From assembly GCA_009693985.1 (NCBI GenBank), contig SHWE01000014.1, forward strand, positions 1 through 42,603: a stretch of 42,603 nt of DNA. Reading direction: 5' to 3'. Position 1 is the stretch's first letter, and each line of letters opens with the position of its first letter. This DNA is from Alphaproteobacteria bacterium. GTDB taxonomy: Bacteria > Pseudomonadota > Alphaproteobacteria > Micropepsales > Micropepsaceae. The position numbers were made by a program, and so were the translations under genes. Shown here one piece after another: positions 10,001 through 16,940 of this stretch. The notes beneath the pieces are model-generated. The model was not told the DNA's origin. It was given only the letters and a program-made list of their open reading frames with translations, and made no database searches.

Positions 10001-10135
10001 GTGATCTTCAGCGGCATTTCCATCGGAACCTTGTTCACGCTCTTCGTGGTGCCGACCTTCTATGTCCTGATCGCCACCGACCACGCGAAGATGCGCGCGC
10101 GGCTACAGACCGCGGAAGCGGCAATCGCCGAATAG
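7013..10135 (+). CDS. RND efflux pump, HAE1 family inner-membrane transporter
   Basis: The proton-driven pump of the tripartite system, 1040 residues, the normal length for AcrB/MexB-type transporters. The N-terminus (FTDIFVKKPVLATVVSL) is the first membrane helix. The proton-relay aspartates Asp400 and Asp401 lie in LAIGLVVDDAIIVTENV of helix 4. Two large periplasmic loops are present (about 30-335 and 560-870), and the second half repeats the helical bundle (LVGIVTLMGLISKHGILIVD). It probably exports drugs, dyes or other hydrophobic compounds from the periplasm or inner membrane. Second ATG at 7016 is possible. The operon order channel-adaptor-pump is less common than adaptor-pump-channel but well known. 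Confidence 0.95.
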   Translation: MMFTDIFVKKPVLATVVSLVILVIGLRAALSLPIRQYPRTENAVVTVTTAYYGADPDVVAGFITQPLEQAIAQANGIDYITSQSTNSLSTITINLRLNYDYNRAVTEIQSKISSVLNRLPPQSQQPSLQVQVGQAVAAMYMGFRSDVLQQNQITDYIVRVVQPKVQAIAGVQTVNIFGARNFALRAWLDPGKLAAYSMTAADVNQALASNDFISGLGNTKGQMVQVNMTAATDLHTLEEFRDLVVKQQNGAVVRLSDVATVVLGAEDYNTTISYNGQNAIAMSIDIAPDANLLDVMGRIQQAFPAIRAQLPQGLEGAILYDASNFVNRAITEVETTIFETLLIVMLVVFVFLGSLRTVMIPIVAIPLSLIGAFIMMLALGFSINLLSLLAMVLAIGLVVDDAIIVTENVHRHINEGAKPFDASLQAARELAGPIIAMTVVLIAVYLPIAFQGGLTGALFIEFAFTLVGTIVISTIVALTLSPMMCSRFLKPHGTEDRGWQAAFTRFVDRRFERLQNSYSRRLGGVLNFVPVTIAFAVVVIIGTAGLWMTTQNELAPQEDQGFIFAFGPGSPTASVTQYPKYSAAVYDELKDNPNIDFVFQNDSTSRLFKFFALKPWGDRAQNAMEVQQDIQRELTQFPPFNNFLVAQPPPLPSTFGAPVQFVIGTTESYDRLNEVTETFLTELRKTGKFPFFLDTDLKIDRPQVTVEIDRDKTALLGLSMSDIGNALSAMLGGGYVNYFSMEGRSYRVMAQADQPYRLNANQVLDYQIRTPNGSLVQLSTVATITQQTTPRALPHFQQLNAATINAQIGMGLTQGGTLELMQQVAARTLPQGYLIDYAGTSRQYIQESSGFLMLFAFATIIIFLCLAALFESFRDPLIILISVPMSIAGALSAMHLVSGLHVFFPNIMQFGAGTMNIYTLVGIVTLMGLISKHGILIVDVANRLQREGHAKREAVELAAGIRLRPILMTTAAMVLGVVPLLFASGAGAVARFAMGLVIFSGISIGTLFTLFVVPTFYVLIATDHAKMRARLQTAEAAIAE

Positions 10136-10141
10136 AGGCCC

Positions 10142-11059
10142 ATGCGCGGCCAGGATCTCGCCTTGCGGATTGTCGGGCAGTTGCGCGAGACCTTTGCGCC
10201 ACTGATCGATACGAGAACTCCCGTCGCACTTGCGGGTTTTCCCGATACGCTCGATTGCAGCCGCGCCGCATCCTGGCTCGGCGCGAAGCAATTGCTCGCC
10301 GAGCTTGGCGCGCAGGTCGCCTATGAATGTTCGGCGCAGACCTACAACCGCGATGAGATGGCGGCCAGAATCGGCAAAGGGACGATTGTCGTGTGCGGCG
10401 GCGAGAATTCCGGCTCATCCTTGCGCGAAGACTTTCCCAACAACAAAATCGTTTTCCTGACGAAGGACTGTGCATCCGACGCGTCGTTCATGCTTCGGAT
10501 TCAACTGCGCAGCACGGAACCCGTCTACGAGACCCTGTGGATCGGCCGCACCGATTCCGAGAGCGCCGACGATACGACCGAAGCGGCGGCGCGGCTTTCC
10601 TCGCAGGCAGCGGAGAAATTCGAGTTGCCCGCGTTCGACGACGGCGTCGAAATGCATTTCGCCGTCAAGCACCGGCCGCATACCATCCTGCTGACCGATT
10701 GGACGTCGATATTTTTCGAGAATGTGCAGAACCGCAACACCGTCAAGGCGCTCGGTTTCGACGTGCAGGCGCGAATTTATCTCAGCCGTGCCATCTATAT
10801 GCTTTCGCTCGGCCATGTCGTGATTACCGACCGGCTGCATGGGCATATCCTCTGTCTGCTGCTGGGAATTCCCCACATCTTGTTGAACAGCAAATCTGGG
10901 AAGAATTGGGAATTCCACCAGCATTGGACCCGCGATGCGCAGCTCTGCCGGCTGGCGGCGAGCCCGGCCGAAGCCTGGTCGTTCGCGCGCCACGCTCTGC
11001 CTGCCATCAAGGAGCTGAAAGCCGTAGCAGCCGAAAACTGGTCCTGGAAAGACTTCTAA
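10142..11059 (+). CDS. Polysaccharide pyruvyl transferase-like protein, degenerate
   Basis: 305 residues, starting 6 bases after the efflux pump stop. The C-terminal half carries the family signature TDRLHGHILCLLLGIPH and LNSKSGKN, as in the pyruvyl transferases that decorate exopolysaccharides (EpsI/ExoV-like). The N-terminal half still follows the fold (GFPDTLD, SWLGAKQLL, VAYECSAQTYN) but its conserved loops differ: where relatives have NxGDxAI there is DCSRAAS, and where they have GGGNFGD there is GGENSGS. About 50 residues usually found between IVFL and the CPDAAFML-like block (here KDCASDASFML) seem to be missing. The comparison is with remembered family sequences. Whether it is active is doubtful; the frame is intact. 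Confidence 0.7.
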   Translation: MRGQDLALRIVGQLRETFAPLIDTRTPVALAGFPDTLDCSRAASWLGAKQLLAELGAQVAYECSAQTYNRDEMAARIGKGTIVVCGGENSGSSLREDFPNNKIVFLTKDCASDASFMLRIQLRSTEPVYETLWIGRTDSESADDTTEAAARLSSQAAEKFELPAFDDGVEMHFAVKHRPHTILLTDWTSIFFENVQNRNTVKALGFDVQARIYLSRAIYMLSLGHVVITDRLHGHILCLLLGIPHILLNSKSGKNWEFHQHWTRDAQLCRLAASPAEAWSFARHALPAIKELKAVAAENWSWKDF

Positions 11060-11087
11060 GGCCTGAAATAACGGAAGCGCGCGGGGC

Positions 11088-11552
11088 TCAGAGCAGGCCG
11101 GGAATCCAGCGTTTCACGCGCTTCTTGTAGCTGCGATACGCATCGCCGAAGCGCCGCTCGAGACTCGCCTCGTCCTTCAGCACGCGGCTGTGAAACCAGG
11201 CCATATGGAAGACGAGGAGCGCCGCCGCGAGCCAGGAGGAAAACGTCACAAACAGGCCGAGCATGAAAATCAGATGACCGAGATACATCGGGTTGCGCGT
11301 ATAGCGGTACGGGCCGTCCGCCACGATGCGGTCCGGCGGCACTTCCAGGCCGGGACCGCCGCCGCCGCGCCGCACGCGATAGCGGCCGATCAGGCGATAT
11401 TGCAGATAGCCCCAGAGGAGGAACACGGCGCCCCAGGGCCGCACATCGAGATAACCGCGATTGATCGCCAGCTGGAAGAGAATGACGGCAATCGGATAGA
11501 CGATGAAGGTCCGCTTCGACGTACTTTTGAGCCACCGTTGAAAATCGCGCAT
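11088..11552 (-). CDS. ICMT/PEMT-like membrane methyltransferase family protein
   Basis: A 154-residue integral membrane protein of the isoprenylcysteine carboxyl methyltransferase-like family. Helical stretches lie near 15-30, 39-54 and 93-120. The cofactor-binding signature GPYRYTRNPMYLG (80-92) and the C-terminal block LKDEASLERRFGDAYRSYKK are clear. Members methylate small molecules, lipids or thiols using S-adenosylmethionine; prokaryotic substrates are mostly unknown. It begins 8 bases after the stop of the upstream MFS exporter and is probably in its operon. ATG at 11552 fits the family length; a longer open frame upstream of it on the same strand is a shadow of the exporter. Confidence 0.82.
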   Translation of the reverse strand: MRDFQRWLKSTSKRTFIVYPIAVILFQLAINRGYLDVRPWGAVFLLWGYLQYRLIGRYRVRRGGGGPGLEVPPDRIVADGPYRYTRNPMYLGHLIFMLGLFVTFSSWLAAALLVFHMAWFHSRVLKDEASLERRFGDAYRSYKKRVKRWIPGLL

Positions 11553-11560
11553 CGTTTTCC

Positions 11561-13012
11561 CTAATCCGCCGCGACTTCGGCCGCACGCTGCTTCACGCCA
11601 TGTCCGCTCACTTCGACGCCGGCATCGGGCGCGAGCCGCCAAAAATGCAGCAGCACAAGCAGGCCGAGCGCGGCCACCGCTGCGAAGGCCACGCGAAAAT
11701 CCGACATAGTCAGATCGTCGGGTCCGGCCCCGCGCGCGAGCAGCGAGAATTGCAGCGCGATCGTGCTGAAGGCAACGCCAAGGCCGAAGCCCGCTTGCTG
11801 CACCACGCTCATCATGGTGGTCGCCGCCGTGCGCTGATGTGGGGCGACATCGACATAGGGAAGCGTAAAGAGGCAGGTGAGGCCGAGCGAGCGGAAGCCG
11901 CCCGTCAACACCAGAAGCACAAACATCAGCCAGACCGGCGTGCCCGGCAAAAGCAAGCCGCAGAGCAGAATGCATCCGGCCGACAGCATCGCGTTGAAAT
12001 TCATCACATTGCGATAGCCGAACCATCGCAGGATCGGCGTCGTGAAGGGCTTCATGCCGAGATTGCCGGCGGCATAGGCCAGCGTCAGCCCGCCCGATGC
12101 GAAGGCCGTCATGCCGAAGCCGCGCTGGAACATCAGCGGCAGAAGCACGGGCGTCGCGCCCACCGTCATGCGGAACAGTACGCCGCCCCACACCGATATC
12201 GAGAAGCTCTTCACCCGCATCGCCGAAAGCTCGACCAGCGGATGCGCCGCGCGGTTCAGATGCCGAACCGCGAACCAGCCGGCCACGATACCCGCCACTA
12301 TCAGGAGCACAGCGCCCGTCCAATCGCGCACGCCGACGCGGTCGAAGCCGTACATCAGAAATCCGAGCGCGGACCCGGTCAGCGCGAATCCCTTGCTGTC
12401 GAAAGGACGCTTCTGCGCGTCGCGGAAATTGCCGACATAGCGCATCACCAGGATGATGCCCAAAAGGCCGAGCGGCACGTTCAAGAAGAAAATCCACCGC
12501 CAGCTCGCATAGGTGGTGATGAAGCCGCCGAGCGGCGGGCCGATCACCGGCGCGATGAGGCCGGGCCAGACCGTGATCGCGGCGGCGCGTAGGAGATCGC
12601 GCTTCTCGGTGCTGCGCAGCACGACCAGCCTTCCCACCGGCGACATCAAAGCGGCCGCCATGCCCTGGACGATGCGCGCCGCGGTGAAACTGTAAAAGTC
12701 TTGGGCAATGCCGCAAGCGACCGACGCCAAGGTGAACAGCAGGATCGCGCCGGCGAAGACGTTACGGGTGCCGAAGCGATCGGCCATCCAGCCGCTGGCG
12801 GGAATGAAGATCGCGAGGGTCAAGAGATAGGCCGTGATGCCGATGCTGAGCTGGATGGTGCCGACGCCGAGCGACTCGCCCATCTGGGGCAGCGCGGTCG
12901 CGATCACCGTGCCGTCGAGATTCTCCATGAAGAAGGCGGTGGCGACGACAAGCGCGATCAGCGTCGGCCGGGCCGGCGGCTTTGCCTGTTCAGCCGATTT
13001 CAATGCGCTCAA
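11561..13012 (-). CDS. MFS exporter, DHA2 (EmrB/QacA-like) family
   Basis: A 483-residue multidrug-type exporter with about 14 predicted membrane helices. The start NLDGTVIATALPQMGESLG is the DHA2 motif D1 region, and ASGWMADRFGTRNVF is the MFS motif A loop between helices 2 and 3. GLIAPVIGPPLGGFITTYASWRWIFFLNVP is motif C with the antiporter signature (family knowledge; GPxxGG is visible). It probably exchanges protons for hydrophobic drugs, resembling MdtD/HsrA. The ICMT-like gene follows 8 bases later. The gene reads away from a tRNA-Leu about 70 bases upstream. Confidence 0.9.
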   Translation of the reverse strand: MSALKSAEQAKPPARPTLIALVVATAFFMENLDGTVIATALPQMGESLGVGTIQLSIGITAYLLTLAIFIPASGWMADRFGTRNVFAGAILLFTLASVACGIAQDFYSFTAARIVQGMAAALMSPVGRLVVLRSTEKRDLLRAAAITVWPGLIAPVIGPPLGGFITTYASWRWIFFLNVPLGLLGIILVMRYVGNFRDAQKRPFDSKGFALTGSALGFLMYGFDRVGVRDWTGAVLLIVAGIVAGWFAVRHLNRAAHPLVELSAMRVKSFSISVWGGVLFRMTVGATPVLLPLMFQRGFGMTAFASGGLTLAYAAGNLGMKPFTTPILRWFGYRNVMNFNAMLSAGCILLCGLLLPGTPVWLMFVLLVLTGGFRSLGLTCLFTLPYVDVAPHQRTAATTMMSVVQQAGFGLGVAFSTIALQFSLLARGAGPDDLTMSDFRVAFAAVAALGLLVLLHFWRLAPDAGVEVSGHGVKQRAAEVAAD

Positions 13013-13082
13013 TTCCTGTACCTAAGCCGCCCCTGCGAAGCCGACATACCTACAGGCATCTTTCGCTTGAACGAAAGATGGT

Positions 13083-13168
13083 TGGTGCCCCCGGCCGGAC
13101 TCGAACCAGCACACCATCTCTGGCAACAGATTTTGAGTCTGCCGCGTCTACCATTCCGCCACGGGGGC
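13083..13168 (-). tRNA. tRNA-Leu (anticodon CAA)
   Basis: On the minus strand the 86 bases, including an encoded CCA end, fold as a class II tRNA. The acceptor arm GCCCCCG pairs with CGGGGGC, the D-arm has GGTAGACGCGG, the anticodon stem GCAGA/TCTGT frames the loop CTCAAAA (anticodon CAA, reading UUG), there is a long variable arm, and the T-arm contains GGTTCGAGTCC. The long variable arm and anticodon identify leucine. Confidence 0.96.
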
Positions 13169-13294
13169 AACCCAAAACATGCGAATGGAGGCGGGATCAT
13201 AGCGATGGCTTGAGCACCGTCAATAAAGCTCCGGTTTCGCAGCGGCAAAATCGGCCCTAGACTGGCGCGGCGCGGCGGCCCGAGCCATCAGGAC

Positions 13295-14404
13295 ATGCAA
13301 TTCTTCGCTCCCGAAATCGAAAAGCTGCGGCGCATGCATCGGCATCGCACGCTGGCGCTGCCGTCGGGCCTCGATTTCACCTCCAACGATTATCTCGGGT
13401 TGTCCCGGCACCCCGCTTTGCGCGAGGCGATCATTGCCGCGCTCGACGATGACGGATTCGTAGGCGCCGGCGGCTCGCGGCTGTTGCGTGGGCACCATCG
13501 GGCCCATGAGAGGCTGGAGGCCTTCGCGGCGCAATTCTTCGGGGCCGAGAAGGCGCTCTATTTCGGGAGCGGCTTCCTCGCCAATTTCGCGCTGTTCAGC
13601 ACGTTGCCAGAACGCCACGACGCGGTGATTTTCGACGAGCGCATCCATGCCAGCGTCAAGGAAGGCGTGCACGCCTCGCCCGCTCCGCGTTACAAGGCGA
13701 CACACAATGATGTCGCATCGTTCGAAGCCGCGATGGCCCGCGCGCGCGGCAAGGGCGCCAAGCGGATTTTCGTGGCGGTCGAAAGCATCTACAGCATGGA
13801 TGGCGATTTGGCGCCGCTTATCGAGCTCGACGTGGCTGCCCGGAAGTTTGGCGCCGTGCTGATCGTGGACGAGGCCCATGCCACCGGCGTTTTCGGCCCG
13901 CGCGGCCGCGGGCTTTCGGAAGGCTTGCAGAACCAAACCGCGATTGCCGTCCATACTTGCGGCAAGGCGCTCGGCGTCGCCGGCGCGCTGGTCACGGGCC
14001 CGGCCGAAACGATCGACTATCTGATCAACAAAGCGCGGCCCTTCATCTATTCGACGGCGCCGCCGCCCATGCTCGCCGCCGCAGTGGAGCGCGCTTTGCG
14101 GCTCGTCAACGAGGAACCCTGGCGGCGTGCGCGCGTGCTGGAGCTGGCGCGCTTCGCCCATGGCGAGCTTTGCCCGGACGGCGATTTTACCGGCAGCCAG
14201 ATCGTGCCCGTGATTCTGGGCAGCGAAGAACGCACGCTTTATATCGCGCGCGCGCTTCAGGAGCAGGGCTTCGACGTCCGCGCCATCCGTCCGCCGACGG
14301 TGCCCGAAGGCACCTCGCGCTTGCGCGTTTCGATCAATGCCGGCCACAACGAAGATCAGATCGCTGCGCTCGCAGGCGCATTGCGTGGCTCTATGGCCCG
14401 ATGA
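13295..14404 (+). CDS. bioF: 8-amino-7-oxononanoate synthase
   Basis: Joins pimeloyl-ACP (or -CoA) and L-alanine, releasing CO2, to make KAPA, the first ring-forming step of biotin synthesis; PLP-dependent. 369 residues, close to the usual 380. Seen: LDFTSNDYLGLSRHP near the N-terminus, GAGGSRLLRGHHRAHERLE, the PLP-contacting DEAHATG (Asp192, His195) and the Schiff-base lysine Lys224 in HTCGKALGVAGA, then RPFIYSTAPPP. It is the first gene of a five-gene overlapping operon and its stop overlaps bioD by ATGA. No bioB, bioC or bioH gene is in the window, so the pimelate source is not known. Confidence 0.95.
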   Translation: MQFFAPEIEKLRRMHRHRTLALPSGLDFTSNDYLGLSRHPALREAIIAALDDDGFVGAGGSRLLRGHHRAHERLEAFAAQFFGAEKALYFGSGFLANFALFSTLPERHDAVIFDERIHASVKEGVHASPAPRYKATHNDVASFEAAMARARGKGAKRIFVAVESIYSMDGDLAPLIELDVAARKFGAVLIVDEAHATGVFGPRGRGLSEGLQNQTAIAVHTCGKALGVAGALVTGPAETIDYLINKARPFIYSTAPPPMLAAAVERALRLVNEEPWRRARVLELARFAHGELCPDGDFTGSQIVPVILGSEERTLYIARALQEQGFDVRAIRPPTVPEGTSRLRVSINAGHNEDQIAALAGALRGSMAR

Positions 14405-15045
14405 ATCCGCTGATTGTGACCGGCACGGATACAGGCGTCGGCAAGACCGTCGTCTCCGCCATGCTGACGCTGGCGCTCGACGCTTTTTATTGGAAGCCGA
14501 TCCAAGCCGGCATCGCGGACGGCACCGACAGGGGCCGCGTCGCGGCGATGACCGGTCTTTCGCCCGCGCGGCTTCCCACGGGGCGTTTCGTGCTGCGCGA
14601 GGCCCTGTCGCCGCATCGCGCGGCGGAAATCGACGGCGTGGAAATAAATTTGGAAAATCTGGCGCTGCCCGAAGTGCCGGAGGATCGCCGCTTGATCATC
14701 GAAGGGGCCGGCGGCGTTCTGGTACCTATCAATCGCGCGCTGTTGCAGGCCGATCTCTTCGCGCATTGGGGCGGCGCCGCCGTGCTGGTCGCGCGCACCA
14801 CGCTCGGCACCATCAATCATACGCTGCTCTCGCTCGAAGCGCTCAAGGCCCGCAACATTCCGGTGCTCGGGATCGTCTTTGTCGGCGAGGCGATGCCCGA
14901 CAGCGAGCGACCCATCGTGGAATTCGCCCGTGTGAAGCGGCTCGGCCGCCTGCCGATTTTGCCGGAATTGCACGTAACCGCCTTGCGTGCGGCGTTCGCG
15001 GCGCATTTCCAAGCGCGCGATTTCGAGGCTTCCGACGGTGGCTGA
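14401..15045 (+). CDS. bioD: Dethiobiotin synthetase
   Basis: ATP-dependent carboxylation and ring closure of DAPA to dethiobiotin. 214 residues. The P-loop GTDTGVGKTVVSAM (8-21) opens the protein; YWKPIQAG holds the conserved substrate lysine, and IIEGAGGVLVPIN is the family signature that positions DAPA and magnesium. ATG at 14401 overlaps the bioF stop; the frame is open further upstream, but that part is a shadow of bioF. The 3' end overlaps bioA by 8 bases. The order F-D-A matches reaction use rather than strict pathway order. Confidence 0.95.
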   Translation: MNPLIVTGTDTGVGKTVVSAMLTLALDAFYWKPIQAGIADGTDRGRVAAMTGLSPARLPTGRFVLREALSPHRAAEIDGVEINLENLALPEVPEDRRLIIEGAGGVLVPINRALLQADLFAHWGGAAVLVARTTLGTINHTLLSLEALKARNIPVLGIVFVGEAMPDSERPIVEFARVKRLGRLPILPELHVTALRAAFAAHFQARDFEASDGG

Positions 15046-16306
15046 CCACTCGCCTGTCTGGCATCCCTTCACGCAGCACGCACTGGCTAAGCCTGCGATT
15101 GCGATTGCGCGTGGCCATGGCGCGACGCTTTATACCGAAGACGGGCGCGCGATTATCGATGCCATTTCGTCCTGGTGGGTCAATCTCCACGGCCACGGCC
15201 ATAAGCATATCTCGAGTGCGATTGCCGCGCAGGCGGCGAAATTGGAGCAGGTGATCTTTGCCGGCTTCACCCATGAGCCCGCGGAAGCTCTGGCGAAGAA
15301 GCTGATTGGCATCGCGCCAAAGAGCTTGGCGCATGTCTTCTATTCGGATTCCGGTTCGACCGCGGTTGAGGTCGCGATCAAGATGGCGGTCGGCGCCTGG
15401 CACAATCGAAGGCGCCCACGCCATCGCGTGATCGCGCTGGAGCACGCTTATCATGGCGACATGTTCGGCGCGATGTCGGTCGGCGCGCGCGGGGCATTCA
15501 ACGCCGCCTATGAGCCGATGCTGTTCGATGTCTCCTATCTGCCGTTTCCAGCACAGGGACGGGAACAGCGGACCATCGACGCGTTGGCATCGCTGTTGAA
15601 ATCCGCGCCCGATGGTTTCGCGGCGCTCATCGTCGAGCCGCTGGTGTGCGGTGCCGGCGGGATGAAGATCTATGCGCCCGAGGTGCTCACCGAACTCGCC
15701 GGTCTTTGCCGCCGCCACGGAATATTCCTGATCGCGGACGAAGTGATGACCGGCTTCGGGCGCACCGGCACCATGTTCGCCTGCGAGCAGGCCGGCTTAT
15801 GGCCCGATCTGATGTGTCTCTCCAAGGGGCTGACGGGCGGCTTCCTGCCGATGGGGGCGACGCTCGCCAGCGCCGAAATCTACGACGCCTTCTATTCCGA
15901 AGATCGCCGCAAGACTTTTTTCCACAGCACGTCCTATACCGGGAACGCCATCGCCTGCGCGGCAGCGGTAGCGAATTTGGAAGTCTTCGAGCGCGAACCC
16001 GTCGCGGCACGCATCGCCGGCATCGCCGCCCATCACAAGACGCGCCTCGACCGGTTTCGTGGCCACGGACGAATCGCCGATATAAGGCAAATGGGCACGA
16101 TTGCCGCCATCGAGCTTGCCGCGACGGATGCGGGCTATTTCGCCACGCTTGGCCCCAAGCTCAACGCGTTCTATCTTCAACACGACATTCTGCTGCGTTC
16201 CCTCGGCAATGTCGTTTATGTACTGCCGCCCTATTGCACGAGCGATGCGGAGCTCGACCGGATTTATGATGTTATCGAAGAATCCTTCTCCACTATCGGC
16301 GCTTGA
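15038..16306 (+). CDS. bioA: Adenosylmethionine-8-amino-7-oxononanoate aminotransferase
   Basis: Transfers an amino group from S-adenosylmethionine to KAPA to give DAPA. 422 residues from GTG at 15038, which overlaps the bioD stop; an upstream in-frame ATG at 14987 would add 17 residues lying wholly in bioD. Seen: VWHPFTQ at the N-terminus, the BioA-typical SSWWVNLHGHGH (tryptophan pair for SAM/KAPA), SDSGSTAVEVAIKMA, HAYHGDMFGAMSVG, DEVMTGFGRTG (Asp234) and the PLP lysine Lys263 in LSKGLTGG. The last 38 bases overlap the di-iron protein gene. Confidence 0.95.
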   Translation: MADHSPVWHPFTQHALAKPAIAIARGHGATLYTEDGRAIIDAISSWWVNLHGHGHKHISSAIAAQAAKLEQVIFAGFTHEPAEALAKKLIGIAPKSLAHVFYSDSGSTAVEVAIKMAVGAWHNRRRPRHRVIALEHAYHGDMFGAMSVGARGAFNAAYEPMLFDVSYLPFPAQGREQRTIDALASLLKSAPDGFAALIVEPLVCGAGGMKIYAPEVLTELAGLCRRHGIFLIADEVMTGFGRTGTMFACEQAGLWPDLMCLSKGLTGGFLPMGATLASAEIYDAFYSEDRRKTFFHSTSYTGNAIACAAAVANLEVFEREPVAARIAGIAAHHKTRLDRFRGHGRIADIRQMGTIAAIELAATDAGYFATLGPKLNAFYLQHDILLRSLGNVVYVLPPYCTSDAELDRIYDVIEESFSTIGA

Positions 16307-16940
16307 AGCAGCGAGTTGCGATCTCGTGCCAGCGTTGCGCGCGCGGTTGACGGCGTTTTGCGGCGCGCCCCGTCTGCATGCGCGCTTCCTGAACACGCTC
16401 TCGCTGATGGAGCATATCGGCAGCCGCAAGATCATGGCGACCCAATCGGGCGTCGAACTCGACAATGACACGCTGAAACATCTGGCCGAGGAATCGCGCC
16501 ACGCTTTCTTCTTCAAGCGCGCGGCGGAAAAACTGGCGCGTCGCAAGCTTGATTATGGCGCCGACGCAACCATCGCGGGCGCATCGGCGCGCGCCTATAT
16601 GGGGCGGTTGGACGCCGGCATAGAAGCCGCGCTGCCGCCCACACGTCCAGCGGCGCTTCCTTATCTTTACATGTCGCTGATCGTCGAGCTGCGCGCCATC
16701 TGGCTGTACCGGCTCTATCGCGACATTCTCGATTCGTACGCCATCGGCATCGCACTGAAAAGCGTTTTGGCCGAGGAGGAACTGCACCTTTCCGCCATGC
16801 TCGGGCGCATCGGCGAGATGGACGCGGATTCGGAAATTCGGATCGCCGGTTTCGCCCGCCTCGAAGACCGCCAATTCCGCATCGCCTGGCGCGCCATCGA
16901 GGATGCGTGCGAGATCGTTGCCCAAGGCGCGCCCGCATGA
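16269..16940 (+). CDS. Ferritin-like di-iron protein in the biotin operon
   Basis: A 223-residue soluble protein with no family name I recognise. It is nearly all helical and shows the full ligand set of a four-helix di-iron site: Glu48 (LMEHIGSRK), Glu75-x-x-His78 (EESRHAF), Glu140 ([13 protein letters not shown]) and Glu170-x-x-His173 ([10 protein letters not shown]). The spacing of 27, 65 and 30 residues and the overall size resemble aldehyde-deformylating oxygenase and other small oxygen-activating di-iron enzymes more than iron-storage ferritin; this is an inference. ATG at 16269 (or 16266) overlaps bioA by about 38 bases and its stop overlaps purH by ATGA, so it is translated as part of the biotin operon. 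A role in supplying or modifying a biotin precursor is possible but unproven; oxidative damage protection or an RNA/purine-related step are alternatives. Confidence 0.72.
   Translation: MLSKNPSPLSALEAASCDLVPALRARLTAFCGAPRLHARFLNTLSLMEHIGSRKIMATQSGVELDNDTLKHLAEESRHAFFFKRAAEKLARRKLDYGADATIAGASARAYMGRLDAGIEAALPPTRPAALPYLYMSLIVELRAIWLYRLYRDILDSYAIGIALKSVLAEEELHLSAMLGRIGEMDADSEIRIAGFARLEDRQFRIAWRAIEDACEIVAQGAPA

Noticed and set aside
11088-12716. Open frame of 542 codons on the minus strand covering the methyltransferase and most of the exporter
   Set aside because: Its C-terminal part is the ICMT-like gene, but the first 388 codons are an arginine-rich out-of-frame reading of the DHA2 exporter.
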